Assembly (NCBI GenBank): GCA_031761875.1
Contig: CP134492.1
Location: 2,294,001-2,358,000, forward strand
From: Bacillaceae bacterium IKA-2
GTDB taxonomy: Bacteria; Bacillota; Bacilli; Bacillales; Anaerobacillaceae
Direction: 5' to 3'
Length of the DNA stretch: 64,000 nucleotides
Positions 1-10,091 of the stretch are shown here, in pieces; positions within the stretch are counted from its first letter, which is position 1; every line of letters starts with the position of its first letter. The notes beneath the pieces were generated by a model, which was given only the letters and a program-made list of their open reading frames with translations, had not been told where the DNA came from and did no database searches. The position numbers were made by a program, and so were the translations under genes.

Positions 1-91
1 TTTTTACTATCAATTTATAAGAACCTCATAAATAGCGGCATTAGGAGTTGTTCAGAACACGGGATCGGACTTCTAAACACATTAATCCGAC

Positions 92-120
92 TTGACTAAT
101 TGGAATAGTGAGGATATTAT
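92..120 (+). promoter_or_regulatory. candidate sigma-A promoter of cysJI
   Basis: TTGACT at 92-97 and TATTAT at 115-120 are separated by 17 nt. Transcription would start near 127, so the inverted-ended repeat at 142-256 would lie in the 5' leader of cysJ. No other promoter-like pair was seen between 1 and 297. Inference from consensus only. Confidence 0.45.
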
Positions 121-141
121 AATTTAATAGAACCAGTAACA

Positions 142-256
142 GAATGAATTTCATAATACCAAAAATTAGCCACATCATTCTACTAAGTTGAAGATGTTTT
201 AATTCAACTAAATGTAGTATCCTAGTGGCGTAAAATCTGCATTATGAAATTTATTC
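142..256. repeat. dispersed inverted-ended repeat, copy A (115 bp)
   Basis: The ends are inverted copies of each other: GAATGAATTTCATAAT at 142-157 and ATTATGAAATTTATTC at 241-256. An inner arm pair (AGTTGAA / TTCAACT type) lies around 190-215. Related copies lie at 55716-55830 (same length) and 33730-33802 (shorter, opposite orientation). It has no coding capacity, so it resembles a MITE- or REP-like element. This copy ends 41 bp before the cysJ start codon. Confidence 0.75.
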
Positions 257-297
257 AATTATTGATAAAATTATTATCCTATGTGAGGTGGATATCA

Positions 298-2130
298 TTG
301 CAACTTAAGGTTATCAACAGTCCTTTTAATCAGGAGCAGGTAGAGCTTCTTAATCGTATTCTACCAACCTTAACAGAAACACAAAAAGTCTGGCTGAGCG
401 GTTATCTGGCCGCGTCTCAATCATTTTCTGTTCCACAAACATCAGGATCTCTAGTGCCAGAACTTCAGGCAAAGAGAACTGAGAAGACACTCTCAAAAGA
501 AGTGATCATTCTTTACGGGTCACAAACTGGCAACGCCGAGGGACTTGCAGTAAGTATGGGTAAGACACTTGAAACGCGAGGTTTTCAGGTAACGGTCTCA
601 TCGATGAGCGATTTTAAGTCGAACACTTTGAAGAAAAGTCAAAATCTTCTTATTGTTGTAAGCACACATGGTGAAGGAATTCCACCAGATAACGCGCTAA
701 CATTTCATGAGTATCTCCAAGGAAATCGGGCACCAAAGCTTGACGAGCTTCACTTTTCAGTTTTGTCGCTAGGAGACAGCTCGTATGAGTATTTCTGTCA
801 GACAGGAAAAGAATTTGATGCTCGGCTAGCAGAGTTAGGTGGAACAAGGCTTTATCCGCGTGTTGACTGTGATCTTGATTATGATGATCCGGCAGCCGAA
901 TGGCTTGAAGGAGTCTTTGCAAGCTTAAGTGATGCTGACGGCAGTAGTCGTGTAGTAGCTGTAGCTTCGGCATTGGCGCCCCAAGCACCATCAAGCGAAG
1001 CTGCGTATTCTAGAACCCATCCATTTCAAGCAGAAGTACTTGAAAATTTAAATTTGAATGGTCGAGGCTCAAATAAAGAAACACATCATCTTGAGTTATC
1101 TCTTGAAGGGTCTGGCCTCACATTTGAACCGGGTGACAGCCTCGGTATCTATCCCAAAAACGATCTGGTTCTTGTAAATATGCTTATTGAGGAGATGAAA
1201 TGGGATCCAAAAGAAATTGTGACGGTCAATAAACTGGGAGACGTTCTTCCGCTTAAAGAGGCACTCAGCTCTCACTTTGAAATTACCGTTTTAACAAAGT
1301 CACTTCTTGAGGTGGTCGCGTCGCACTCGACAAATGAACAGTTACGTGAGCTTGTATCTACTAACAACAAAGAAAAATTATCTACGTATCTTAACGGACG
1401 AGATTTACTCGATTTAGTCCGTGATTTTGGACCGTGGAGTGCCTCAGCTCAAGAATTCGTCTCTATGCTACGCAAATTGCCAGCCCGACTTTATTCGATT
1501 GCGAGCAGCCTTTCAGCAAATCCGGATGAAGTACATGTAACGATCGGTGCTGTCCGATACGAGGCATATGGACGCGAACGAAAAGGGGTCTGCTCGATTT
1601 TATGTGCCGAACATCTACAACCAGGGGACACACTACCAGTTTACATTCAGCATAATCAAAATTTTAAATTACCTATTAGCACTGATACGCCGATCGTTAT
1701 GGTTGGTCCAGGAACAGGTATTGCACCGTTCCGCGCCTTTATGCAGGAGCGTGAAGAAATCGGAGCAGGAGGAAAATCATGGCTGTTCTTCGGCGATCAG
1801 CATTTTGTGACAGATTTTCTTTACCAGATCGAGTGGCAAAAATGGCTAAAAAATGGTGTGCTAACGAAAATGGATGTCGCATTTTCACGTGATACGGCTG
1901 AAAAAGTCTATGTCCAACACCGTATTTTTGAACATCGTAAAGAACTGTTCGAGTGGATTCAAGATGGAGCGATCGTTTACGTCTGTGGAGATGAGAAAAA
2001 TATGGCACATGACGTCCATAACACTCTTATTGAGATTATCGAAAAAGAAGGCGGTATGAATCGTGAAAGTGCGAAAAACTACCTTGCCGACATGCAACAG
2101 CAAAAACGTTACCAGCGGGATGTATATTGA
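298..2130 (+). CDS. cysJ: sulfite reductase [NADPH] flavoprotein subunit (CysJ)
   Basis: CysJ carries electrons from NADPH through FAD and FMN to the CysI hemoprotein, which reduces sulfite to sulfide for cysteine synthesis in the cytoplasm. An N-terminal flavodoxin domain has the FMN loop YGSQTGNAEG near residue 72. The FAD-binding motif RLYS is near residue 397 and the NADPH-binding GPGTGIAPFRAF near residue 469; the chain ends in the expected Tyr (RDVY). I chose TTG at 298 because GAGGTGG at 285-291 gives good spacing and the protein then starts MQLKVINSPFNQEQ, as I recall for Bacillus CysJ. An ATG at 244 would add 18 residues and starts inside the repeat. It is followed 19 bp later by cysI, surely the same operon. 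Confidence 0.95.
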   Translation: MQLKVINSPFNQEQVELLNRILPTLTETQKVWLSGYLAASQSFSVPQTSGSLVPELQAKRTEKTLSKEVIILYGSQTGNAEGLAVSMGKTLETRGFQVTVSSMSDFKSNTLKKSQNLLIVVSTHGEGIPPDNALTFHEYLQGNRAPKLDELHFSVLSLGDSSYEYFCQTGKEFDARLAELGGTRLYPRVDCDLDYDDPAAEWLEGVFASLSDADGSSRVVAVASALAPQAPSSEAAYSRTHPFQAEVLENLNLNGRGSNKETHHLELSLEGSGLTFEPGDSLGIYPKNDLVLVNMLIEEMKWDPKEIVTVNKLGDVLPLKEALSSHFEITVLTKSLLEVVASHSTNEQLRELVSTNNKEKLSTYLNGRDLLDLVRDFGPWSASAQEFVSMLRKLPARLYSIASSLSANPDEVHVTIGAVRYEAYGRERKGVCSILCAEHLQPGDTLPVYIQHNQNFKLPISTDTPIVMVGPGTGIAPFRAFMQEREEIGAGGKSWLFFGDQHFVTDFLYQIEWQKWLKNGVLTKMDVAFSRDTAEKVYVQHRIFEHRKELFEWIQDGAIVYVCGDEKNMAHDVHNTLIEIIEKEGGMNRESAKNYLADMQQQKRYQRDVY

Positions 2131-2149
2131 TTGAAGGGAGTTTTATTAC

Positions 2150-3868
2150 ATGGTTGATAAAATTTTAAAAGCACCAGATGGACCACCAAGCGATGTTGAG
2201 CAACTTAAAAAAGATAGTAACTATTTGCGTGGCACGCTGAAAGAAACGATGATAGAGCGGATTAGTGCCGGTATTTCCGCAGAAGACAACCGCTTAATGA
2301 AATTTCACGGCAGTTACTTGCAGGATGACCGAGATCTTCGCCATGAGCGCCAAAAGCAAAAGCTTGAACCTGCCTATCAATTCATGTTACGCATCCGCAC
2401 GCCTGGTGGTATAGCAACACCGAATCAATGGCTTGTTTTGGATGCGCTTGCCGAAAAATATGGAAACAACACCTTAAAACTAACAACTCGCCAGGCTTTT
2501 CAAATGCACGGTATTTTAAAATGGAATATGAAAAACACGATTCAAGAAATTCATTCATCCCTTTTGGATACGATTGCGGCTTGTGGCGATGTAAACCGCA
2601 ACGTCATGTGCAATCCGAATCCATATCAATCAGAAATTCATTCCGAAGTATATAACTGGTCAAAAAAACTGAGTGATGATTTGTTACCACAAACAAGAGC
2701 GTACCATGAACTTTGGTTGGATGAAGAAAAAGTCGCTGGCACTGCGGATGTTGAAGAAGTGGAACCGATGTACGGTGCGCTTTATTTACCACGAAAGTTT
2801 AAGATTGGTATCGCTGTTCCACCATCTAATGATATTGATGTCTATTCACAAGACCTTGGTTTCATAGCGATTGTTGAAGATGGCACACTTATCGGTTTTA
2901 ACATCTTGATCGGTGGCGGGATGGGCATGACCCACGGCGACAAAGAAACGTATCCGCAACTTGCAAAAGCGATTGGCTACTGCAAGCCAGAACAATTATA
3001 TGATGTCGCCGAAAAAGTGATTACGATTCAGCGCGATTATGGAAACCGTTCCGTTCGCAAAAATGCCCGGTTCAAATATACCGTTGACCGACTCGGTTTA
3101 GAAACGGTTAAGGCTGAACTAGAAAGCCGACTAGGCTGGAGCCTAAATGAATCAAGACCTGTTCATTTTAACGGTAATGGCGATCGCTATGGCTGGGTGA
3201 AAGGTATTAACAGAAGTTGGCATTATACGTTGTTTGTCGAAGGAGGCCGGATCACAGATGTTAATGATTATAAGCTAATGACTGGCTTACGTGAGATTGC
3301 CAAAATCCATAAAGGTGATTTCCGTCTAACCGCAAATCAAAATTTGATTATTGCCAATGTATCTAGTCAGAAAAAGAAAAAAATTAGCGAACTGATCGAA
3401 CAATATGGTTTGATCGATGGGATGCATTATACGGCACTCCGCCGTAACTCACTGGCATGCACCTCGCTTCCGACATGCGAATTGGCAATGGCCGAAGCAG
3501 AACGCTATTTACCAGGTTTACTAGATAAAATTGAGATTATTGTTGATGAAAATGGGCTGCGGAACGAAGAAATTACGATCCGTATGACTGGTTGTCCGAA
3601 CGGCTGTGCACGCCATGCGCTCGCCGAAATTGGATTTATCGGCAAAGCGCCAGGTAAATACAACATGTATTTAGGCGCTGCTCATGATGGCAGCCGCCTA
3701 AGCAAAATATACCGCGAAAGCATCGGTGAAGAAGAAATTTTGAGTGAACTTCAGGTTCTTTTTTCTCGCTATGCGAAAGAACGACATGAAGCTGAACACT
3801 TCGGTGACTTTGTCATTCGCGCTGGCTTCGTTAAAGCAGTAACAGATGGTCTAAATTTTCATGACTGA
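2150..3868 (+). CDS. cysI: sulfite reductase hemoprotein subunit (CysI)
   Basis: This 572-residue protein is the siroheme/[4Fe-4S] subunit that performs the six-electron reduction of sulfite to sulfide using electrons from CysJ. The four cluster and siroheme ligands are in place: Cys437 and Cys443 (CTSLPTC) and Cys482 and Cys486 (TGCPNGCAR). The length and the duplicated nitrite/sulfite reductase half-domains are normal for the family. The start ATG at 2150 follows GAAGGGAG. It is the last gene of cysJI, closed by a strong terminator at 3874. Confidence 0.96.
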   Translation: MVDKILKAPDGPPSDVEQLKKDSNYLRGTLKETMIERISAGISAEDNRLMKFHGSYLQDDRDLRHERQKQKLEPAYQFMLRIRTPGGIATPNQWLVLDALAEKYGNNTLKLTTRQAFQMHGILKWNMKNTIQEIHSSLLDTIAACGDVNRNVMCNPNPYQSEIHSEVYNWSKKLSDDLLPQTRAYHELWLDEEKVAGTADVEEVEPMYGALYLPRKFKIGIAVPPSNDIDVYSQDLGFIAIVEDGTLIGFNILIGGGMGMTHGDKETYPQLAKAIGYCKPEQLYDVAEKVITIQRDYGNRSVRKNARFKYTVDRLGLETVKAELESRLGWSLNESRPVHFNGNGDRYGWVKGINRSWHYTLFVEGGRITDVNDYKLMTGLREIAKIHKGDFRLTANQNLIIANVSSQKKKKISELIEQYGLIDGMHYTALRRNSLACTSLPTCELAMAEAERYLPGLLDKIEIIVDENGLRNEEITIRMTGCPNGCARHALAEIGFIGKAPGKYNMYLGAAHDGSRLSKIYRESIGEEEILSELQVLFSRYAKERHEAEHFGDFVIRAGFVKAVTDGLNFHD

Positions 3869-3872
3869 TAGT

Positions 3873-3907
3873 AAGAGTATTCCTTGTCCAAGGAATACTC
3901 TTTTTTT
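3873..3907 (+). terminator. rho-independent terminator of cysJI
   Basis: A 12-13 bp perfect stem (AGAGTATTCCTTG with CAAGGAATACTCT) with a very short loop is followed by a run of seven T. It starts 5 bp after the cysI stop codon. Confidence 0.92.
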
Positions 3908-3954
3908 AATTAAACGAACGCACCCTTAGCGAAATAAGCAAATCAATTTTAATT

Positions 3955-3971
3955 TGAATGAAATTCATTCA
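3955..3971. promoter_or_regulatory. palindromic operator candidate upstream of the RND gene
   Basis: TGAATGAAATTCATTCA is an odd-length perfect palindrome (8-bp arms around one central base), the shape bound by many TetR-family repressors. It lies 115 bp before the RND exporter start. No TetR gene lies nearby, so the binding protein would be encoded elsewhere. Confidence 0.45.
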
Positions 3972-4007
3972 TTTAAGGTTAGTTTCATATTTTCTTACTC
4001 AATGATC

Positions 4008-4027
4008 TCAGTTCATTCTCAGTTCAT
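4008..4027. promoter_or_regulatory. direct repeat, possible response-regulator site
   Basis: TCAGTTCAT occurs twice, at 4008-4016 and 4019-4027, with an 11-bp period. OmpR/PhoB-family regulators usually bind direct repeats with this period, and such a regulator is encoded just downstream (7241-7909). The link is inference. Confidence 0.35.
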
Positions 4028-4086
4028 AAACTCATGATAATCTCATTATTAAAAGAAAAAACATTTATTGGAATGGAGAATGAATA

Positions 4087-7000
4087 ATGAAGATCCCAAA
4101 GTATGCAGTTAATAATCCAGTGACAACGATGATGATGATGTGTCTAGTATTAATTTTAGGTTTTGTATCCTTAACAGGTTTACGACTAGAGCTGATGCCG
4201 AATATAAATCCACCAATATTAGCGGTAATGACAACATATCCAGGAGCAGGTCCCGAAGAAGTCGCTGAAATGGTTACAAAGCCATTAGAAGAAGTAATTG
4301 GAACAAGTTCAGGGCTAAATATGATGCAATCAAGAAGTAGCTCTAATTCCTCTTTAATTATCGCTCAGTATCAATGGGGAGCAGATATTTCGGAAATAAG
4401 AGAAGATCTCAATTCTTCACTAGGTATGATTCAGTTCGCTGATGGGGTCGGTGATCCGATGCTTGTAAAGTTTGATCCGACGATGATGCCGATTATCCAG
4501 ATGGCTGTCTCAAATGGTGAGGATATGGCCCATCTTCAGGATATGGTCAATGATATCGTTCTTCCTCAATTACAGAGCATAGATGGTGTTGCAAGTGTTT
4601 CTGTAACAGGTGGATTTGATGAAGAAATCACTGTTTTATTAGATGAAGAAGCGCTTGTAGAAAGTAAGCTTACGCAAGCACAGGTCGTACAGTTAATACA
4701 AGGAAATAATTTAACGTTCCCAGGTGGTGTCATTGAAGAGGAAGGCGAAAAATTAAGTTTCCGGATTCTTGCAAAAGTAGAATCAGTTGAAGAGTTAAGA
4801 GAATTACCGGTAAGTATAAAACAAAATGGAGAAGAAATAAATGTTGTAACATTAGCTGACATAGCTGAAGTTACACTTGCACCAAAAGATATATCATCAG
4901 TTGCAAGAACGAATGGAAAAGAAAGCTTGTTAATAAATATTCAGAAAGAAGCAACTGCCAACACAGTTTCTGTATCAAACGAAGTTCAAGATAGACTTGA
5001 GACAATTAAAGATAAAAATAGTGATTTACAATTTTCGGTTTCAAGTGACCAAGGTGAGATCATTGAACAATCTGTTACCAATGTTATGCTAGCACTTGTT
5101 TTAGGAGGTATTTTTGCAGTTTTAATCATCTTGGTCTTTTTAAGATCAATTAAATCGACTATTATCGTTGGAATCGCGATCCCTTTTTCTGTCATTTCAA
5201 CATTTGTGCTTATGTACTTTACTGGGATGTCTCTTAACATTATGTCCCTGGGAGGATTGGCCCTCGGTGTCGGTATGTTAGTTGATAATGCGATTGTTGT
5301 CATCGAAAATATTTATCGACATTTGAGTAAAGGGAAATCAAGAACAGAAGCGGCTATCTCGGGCGCAACTGAAGTAAGTGGAGCTGTGACAGCTTCGATG
5401 TTAACAACTCTAGCTGTATTTTTACCAATTGTTTTTGTTGGTGGAATGGTAGGCGACTTATTTAAAGAACTAGCGTTAACCGTTTCATTCTCTCTACTAG
5501 CATCTTGGATTGTAGCGTTAACAGTCGTACCTACTTTAGCGGGTCTATGGCTAAAAAAAGAAAAAATTAAAGAATATAAGGAAAATCGATATTATAAAAA
5601 TGTAATTACTTGGGCATTAGATCATCGCTGGGTAACCATTTTGATTACAGGAGTAGTAGTAATTCTTTCTCTAGTTCTTGTCCCACAAGTTGGCACAGAA
5701 TTATTGCCTTCACAAGATGAAGGAATCTTTATCGTCGATGTTGAGCTACCGGAAGGGGCTACTAAAGATCGAACATTGGAAGTTGTTACAGATATTGAAA
5801 AGGAATTATTGAAGTTATCTGAGGTGGATGTCATTACTGCTTCTGTTGGAACAGGTGATGCCATTAGAGCAGCGGCTACGGGAAGTAGCGAAAATAGTGG
5901 TAACATAATTGTGAAACTACTTTCTCAGAGTGAGCGAAGTCAATCAACCGAAAAAATTATGAATGACTTTGAAGATAATCTTCAAGAAATGAATAAAGAC
6001 GCAACGATTATCTTTAGCCAAAGTAGTTCTATGGAAGCAATGGCAGGTAGTTCAAATCAAATTGATGTCATGATGTTAGGAGCTAATCAAGCACAACTTG
6101 AGGAATATTCGAATGAGTTAACCCAACGATTATCAAAAGAGGGTCTTTTCAGAAAAGTAACAGATAGCGTTCAAGATGGAAAGCCCGAGTATCAATTTAT
6201 TGTTGATAAGAATGAAGCGATGAAATACGGTTTAACTTCTTACCAAGTAGCCACTTTCATTAATCAATCATTACAAGGAACGGTCGCTACAAATATTTTT
6301 GATGCTGACGTTCGAGTAAAAATGGATGGAGTGTCTAACTCTAAAGAAACCATTGACAACTTAACAATGACAACTCCAGTCGGGCAAGAGGTAACATTAG
6401 GAGAAATAGGTACAGTTGTTAGAGGCGAAGGGCCTGTTACGATTGTTCGTGAAAACCAACAAGACTCGATTGTTGTGTCCGCTGTGTTTGAAGGTAAGGA
6501 TATGGGAACGGTATCCTCAACTACTCAAACGATTATTAATGAAATGATTGAGGACTTTGCTATTGATACCGATCAATATCAGATAAAAGTAGCCGGCGGG
6601 GCAGAAATGATGGAAGAAGCTTTTGTAAGCCTATTACTCGTTGTGGCGCTAGCGATTATTTTCGTCTACATGGTCATGGCTAGTCAGTTTGGTTCATTCT
6701 TACAACCGCTTATTATTATGTTTACATTACCATTAGCTGTGATTGGTGTCGTCTTCGGATTACTAGTTACCGGGTATGCTTTCGGTATAACAGCCTTCCT
6801 TGGTATAATCATCCTAGTTGGTATCGTCTTAAATAATGCAATTGTATTTATTGACTATACGAATCAATTACGTGATCAAGGGTTATCAGTTCGTGATTCG
6901 TTAATTCAGGCCGGATTAACTAGGTTACGTCCAATCGTAATGACTGCCGTAACAACCATTTTAGGGTTATTGCCATTAGCAATTGGCTTAGGAGAAGGCA

Positions 7001-7143
7001 GTGAAATGCAAGCACCTATGGCTATTGCTGTTATCGGAGGACTTTTATCAGCAACTCTCTTAACTCTTGTCGTTATTCCAGTCATTTATAGTTTGTTTTC
7101 TAGTATCAGTAACATTGGAAAAAAAGTAAATGCAGACAATTGA
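4087..7143 (+). CDS. RND-family efflux transporter (AcrB/SwrC-like)
   Basis: This 1018-residue inner-membrane proton-driven exporter resembles Bacillus SwrC (YerP), which exports surfactin and gives resistance to amphipathic compounds. An N-terminal transmembrane helix leads into the porter domain (GAGPEEVAEMVTKPLEE), then a bundle of helices around residues 330-480, a second large extracytoplasmic loop, and a C-terminal bundle after residue 840. The essential TM4 acidic residue is kept as Asp400 in LVDNAIVVIEN, but the second Asp of AcrB is Asn. In TM10 the AcrB Lys is replaced by Asn (LNNAIVFIDY), as I recall for Gram-positive members. No membrane-fusion protein or outer channel is encoded beside it, as expected without an outer membrane. 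A two-component pair follows. Confidence 0.9.
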   Translation: MKIPKYAVNNPVTTMMMMCLVLILGFVSLTGLRLELMPNINPPILAVMTTYPGAGPEEVAEMVTKPLEEVIGTSSGLNMMQSRSSSNSSLIIAQYQWGADISEIREDLNSSLGMIQFADGVGDPMLVKFDPTMMPIIQMAVSNGEDMAHLQDMVNDIVLPQLQSIDGVASVSVTGGFDEEITVLLDEEALVESKLTQAQVVQLIQGNNLTFPGGVIEEEGEKLSFRILAKVESVEELRELPVSIKQNGEEINVVTLADIAEVTLAPKDISSVARTNGKESLLINIQKEATANTVSVSNEVQDRLETIKDKNSDLQFSVSSDQGEIIEQSVTNVMLALVLGGIFAVLIILVFLRSIKSTIIVGIAIPFSVISTFVLMYFTGMSLNIMSLGGLALGVGMLVDNAIVVIENIYRHLSKGKSRTEAAISGATEVSGAVTASMLTTLAVFLPIVFVGGMVGDLFKELALTVSFSLLASWIVALTVVPTLAGLWLKKEKIKEYKENRYYKNVITWALDHRWVTILITGVVVILSLVLVPQVGTELLPSQDEGIFIVDVELPEGATKDRTLEVVTDIEKELLKLSEVDVITASVGTGDAIRAAATGSSENSGNIIVKLLSQSERSQSTEKIMNDFEDNLQEMNKDATIIFSQSSSMEAMAGSSNQIDVMMLGANQAQLEEYSNELTQRLSKEGLFRKVTDSVQDGKPEYQFIVDKNEAMKYGLTSYQVATFINQSLQGTVATNIFDADVRVKMDGVSNSKETIDNLTMTTPVGQEVTLGEIGTVVRGEGPVTIVRENQQDSIVVSAVFEGKDMGTVSSTTQTIINEMIEDFAIDTDQYQIKVAGGAEMMEEAFVSLLLVVALAIIFVYMVMASQFGSFLQPLIIMFTLPLAVIGVVFGLLVTGYAFGITAFLGIIILVGIVLNNAIVFIDYTNQLRDQGLSVRDSLIQAGLTRLRPIVMTAVTTILGLLPLAIGLGEGSEMQAPMAIAVIGGLLSATLLTLVVIPVIYSLFSSISNIGKKVNADN

Positions 7144-7240
7144 AAATTAGAATTAAGCTGATGTAGAATTAGAAGATTAGGGTGTCAACAAAGACACCTT
7201 GATCTTATTTTAAAGTATCGAAAGGAAAGTGGGGTTAAGA

Positions 7241-7909
7241 GTGAATAAAATTCTGATCGTAGATGATGATCCACATATTCGAAAACTGATGAAATTATAT
7301 CTTGAAAATAGCCAATTTAAAGTTTTAGAAGCAGTAGATGGAAGAGATGCATTGGAGTTGTTATCCCATGAATCAGTTGATTTAGCTATTGTTGACGTCA
7401 TGATGCCACACGTTGATGGAATCGAATTGACAGAAGATATTCGATCGTTCCTTACTATTCCGATACTCATGGTTACCGCTAAAGGTGAATCTCAGGATAA
7501 AGTAAAAGGTTTTAATGCAGGCACGGATGATTATTTAGTAAAACCGTTTGACCCAGTAGAATTAATTTTAAGAGTTAAGGCGCTTTTAAAGCGTTATCAT
7601 CTGGGTTCAGATAAAATTGTTGCAATAGGTTCAACATCGATAGATCTAGAACGACTTATTGTCCAATCTTCTGATTTAACCGTTCCTCTAAAGAAAAAAG
7701 AATCTGAACTATTATTTGTTCTTGCAAGTTCTCCAGGTAAAATCTTTACACGTACACAACTAATCGAAAAAATTTGGGGTTATGATTATGAAGGTGACGA
7801 AAGAACAGTTGATGTTCACATTAAACGTTTAAGAGAGCATTTGGTTCCTTTTTCAGAAATCACCATCACAACTGTTAGGGGTTTAGGATATCGTTTGGAG
7901 GATGTTTAA
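7241..7909 (+). CDS. OmpR-family response regulator
   Basis: This 222-residue regulator has a receiver domain with the acidic pocket (VDDDP), phospho-acceptor Asp52 (VDVMMP) and conserved Lys in VKPF. A C-terminal winged-helix domain ends in TVDVHIKRLREHL and TTVRGLGYRLE. I chose GTG at 7241 because AAAGGAAAGTGGGG just upstream gives correct spacing and the chain then begins with the canonical KILIVDDD; an in-frame GTG at 7229 would lie inside that ribosome site. The partner kinase gene starts at the next base after the stop codon. Likely targets include the RND gene upstream; this is inference. Confidence 0.93.
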   Translation: MNKILIVDDDPHIRKLMKLYLENSQFKVLEAVDGRDALELLSHESVDLAIVDVMMPHVDGIELTEDIRSFLTIPILMVTAKGESQDKVKGFNAGTDDYLVKPFDPVELILRVKALLKRYHLGSDKIVAIGSTSIDLERLIVQSSDLTVPLKKKESELLFVLASSPGKIFTRTQLIEKIWGYDYEGDERTVDVHIKRLREHLVPFSEITITTVRGLGYRLEDV

Positions 7910-9265
7910 TTGTTAAGAAAAAGTCTCTACTTACGAATTGTTGTTACATTTATTAGTGTTGTGATCATTAGTTCACTAAGCGCTTACTTGATATCTTCTT
8001 TGTTTTTCCATGATGAAGTAATTTTTGAAGAAGAAATGATCAATGGGACAGCGGGTGTGGCAGAGCTGTTTGAAATAACAGAAAGAGATAAAATTCCCGC
8101 ACTTGTTGAAACATTACAAACTTTTTATTTTGATGTTTTGATTGTTAATGAAGATGGTACCCCCCAATTTAATCAAGAATCAACATTATTAATTCCTGAA
8201 GCGGAGTTAGTGAGTGTTCTAAATTCAAGGGAACAAGTGCCAATTATTCTTCCCCATCGCAAAAGAGAAGCAACAAGAATAGTTGGTGTTCCAATTGAAA
8301 TAACGAATCAGCCTTACGCTTTGTTTATCCATTTGAATTATGAAGAAAAGATGAAAGGGATAAAAAGAGGGATCGGCTTGTCACTATTTTTGGTTTTGTT
8401 GATCGGCAGTTTGTTAATTACACTTGCTTCGCGTCATTTAGTTAATCCAATCAAGAAGTTAACAAATGCAGCAAAAGAAATGGCAACAGGAAACTTTGCT
8501 ATACGGTTAAAAAGTAAAAATAGAGATGAAGTCGGAGAATTAATTACCAGCTTTAACCATATGGCTACTGAGTTGGGAAAAATTGATAAAATGCGAGAGG
8601 ATTTTGTTAGTAGTGTATCACATGAAATTCAATCGCCCCTTACGTCAATTAGAGGTTTTACAAAAGCGATAAGAGATGAAGTAGTTCCAAAACAAAATCA
8701 GAAAGAATATTTAGATATCATCTATCATGAAACAGAGAGGCTTTCTAGACTTAGCGATAATTTATTGCGTTTAGCATCACTTAATTCTGAGCATCATCCT
8801 TACCGACCAGAAATATATAGATTAGATGAGCAAATTAGAAGAACCGTACTAGCTAATGAACCTCAATGGAAAATGAAAAATATTCAATTTTCATTAGAAT
8901 TAGAATCTTTGGAAGTTTTTGCAGATCAAGATTTATTTGAACAAGTTTGGCTAAATCTAATTATAAATGCAATTAAGTATTCTCCTAATAATGGGACAAT
9001 TGATATTGAATTAAAGCAAACGAATGGTGGTATTCAAGTAAGCATAAGAGATTTTGGTAAAGGCATACCTGAAGTTGCAATCCCATATCTATTTGATCGC
9101 TTTTATAAAGTTGATAAAGCGAGAAGTAGTGCCGTTGCAGGCAATGGTCTTGGATTGTCAATCGTTAAGAAGATTTTATCTATTCATTATTGTTCAATTG
9201 AAGTAGTAAGTGAAGAAGGACTTGGTTCGATTTTTACGGTAACTATTCCAGATAAAAGTAGCTAG
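7910..9265 (+). CDS. sensor histidine kinase
   Basis: This 451-residue membrane kinase has one N-terminal helix (residues 8-28), an extracytoplasmic sensor segment, a second helix near 150-168, and a HAMP domain (residues 170-220). The HisKA domain has phospho-acceptor His238 in SHEIQSPLTSI, and the HATPase domain has N box NAIKYSP, GKGIP and GLGLS. The start is TTG at 7910, directly abutting the regulator gene, with GGAGG inside the end of that gene. It phosphorylates the regulator encoded before it; the signal is unknown, although an envelope or drug stress would fit the RND neighbour. Confidence 0.92.
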   Translation: MLRKSLYLRIVVTFISVVIISSLSAYLISSLFFHDEVIFEEEMINGTAGVAELFEITERDKIPALVETLQTFYFDVLIVNEDGTPQFNQESTLLIPEAELVSVLNSREQVPIILPHRKREATRIVGVPIEITNQPYALFIHLNYEEKMKGIKRGIGLSLFLVLLIGSLLITLASRHLVNPIKKLTNAAKEMATGNFAIRLKSKNRDEVGELITSFNHMATELGKIDKMREDFVSSVSHEIQSPLTSIRGFTKAIRDEVVPKQNQKEYLDIIYHETERLSRLSDNLLRLASLNSEHHPYRPEIYRLDEQIRRTVLANEPQWKMKNIQFSLELESLEVFADQDLFEQVWLNLIINAIKYSPNNGTIDIELKQTNGGIQVSIRDFGKGIPEVAIPYLFDRFYKVDKARSSAVAGNGLGLSIVKKILSIHYCSIEVVSEEGLGSIFTVTIPDKSS

Positions 9266-9410
9266 TTTACCGTTTAAGAGGATTTTCAAAAAGCCATCAA
9301 TCTAAGCGGATTTTGGCTATCAATTGATTGATCAATAATTCTTTAGTGTATACATTAGTATAAGACTTTGGCTATAATTAAAAATATAGCAAACGTTAAA
9401 GGGTGATAAT

Positions 9411-9911
9411 ATGGAAAAATCAAATAGTTCTAACTTCGATAATGAAATGGAATCAATTAAACATGCATTGTATTCTGTTAATCGTCATGTCAAAACTGCT
9501 ATTGACAAGCGTGAATTGTATGACCTGAAAAGTAAAACTCTACAAAAACTTCTAAAAGTTGGACATGCCGAAAAAATGTGGCTTGAGTATAGTAGTAATC
9601 CTGGAAAATCAAAACAAAGTACAGTGGTTCTTTTAAAAGTGGGCACGAAAACTAAAGGAGAACCTCATTTTTTTCATATGCTTCCAGAAAAAGATGATTA
9701 TTCATCTTTAAAACATAAAGGAGTGGTTAGTACCCAAGACCTCCATAATCCAAAAAGTAATATGTCCCTTAAAATAGCGAAAGAAATTCTGCTGAAATTT
9801 ATTGGTGTGGACATTAAAAAAGCTCATGTAAAAAAAGCACCTAGACAAGCTCTTAATAAAAGAATATTCGTTTCTTCCTTCCTAGACGGCAACTCACGAC
9901 CTCGGAATTGA
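9411..9911 (+). CDS. ykyB: YkyB-like protein
   Basis: This 166-residue protein matches what I remember of Bacillus subtilis YkyB: ALYSVNRHVKTA near the N-terminus, a Lys-rich KTLQKLLKVG segment, FHMLPEKDDY in the middle and NPKSNMSL before the C-terminus. The family is conserved in Bacillus and has no established function to my knowledge. There is no signal peptide or transmembrane segment. It is probably monocistronic; a TATAAT at 9373-9378 is a plausible -10 but no good -35 was found. Confidence 0.75.
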   Translation: MEKSNSSNFDNEMESIKHALYSVNRHVKTAIDKRELYDLKSKTLQKLLKVGHAEKMWLEYSSNPGKSKQSTVVLLKVGTKTKGEPHFFHMLPEKDDYSSLKHKGVVSTQDLHNPKSNMSLKIAKEILLKFIGVDIKKAHVKKAPRQALNKRIFVSSFLDGNSRPRN

Positions 9912-10023
9912 TAACCACCCAGATAACCAGTTAAGTTCATCATTAACCCAAATTCTTTTTTACAGATCGTCCGGGAAAATTCCTAACAAAGCCAAACAGC
10001 AAATTCTCAGGTTACACTCTTGT

Positions 10024-10072
10024 TGACATAAGAAAATAAACTATTGTATAATTATCTTTAATTCGAGATAAT
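10024..10072 (+). promoter_or_regulatory. mhqR promoter with overlapping MhqR operator
   Basis: TTGACA at 10024-10029 and TATAAT at 10048-10053 (18-nt spacer, TG before the -10) form a near-consensus sigma-A promoter. Overlapping its downstream edge, TATCTTTAATTCGAGATA at 10054-10071 matches the remembered B. subtilis MhqR box (TATCTCGAATTCGAGATA) at 16 of 18 positions. Repressor bound here would block RNA polymerase, giving autoregulation. Confidence 0.8.
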
Positions 10073-10091
10073 AAGAAAAGGAATGGTAATT

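Noticed and set aside
244-297. ATG at 244 as the cysJ start
   Set aside because: It starts inside the dispersed repeat and has no ribosome site; TTG 298 has GAGGTGG at the right distance.
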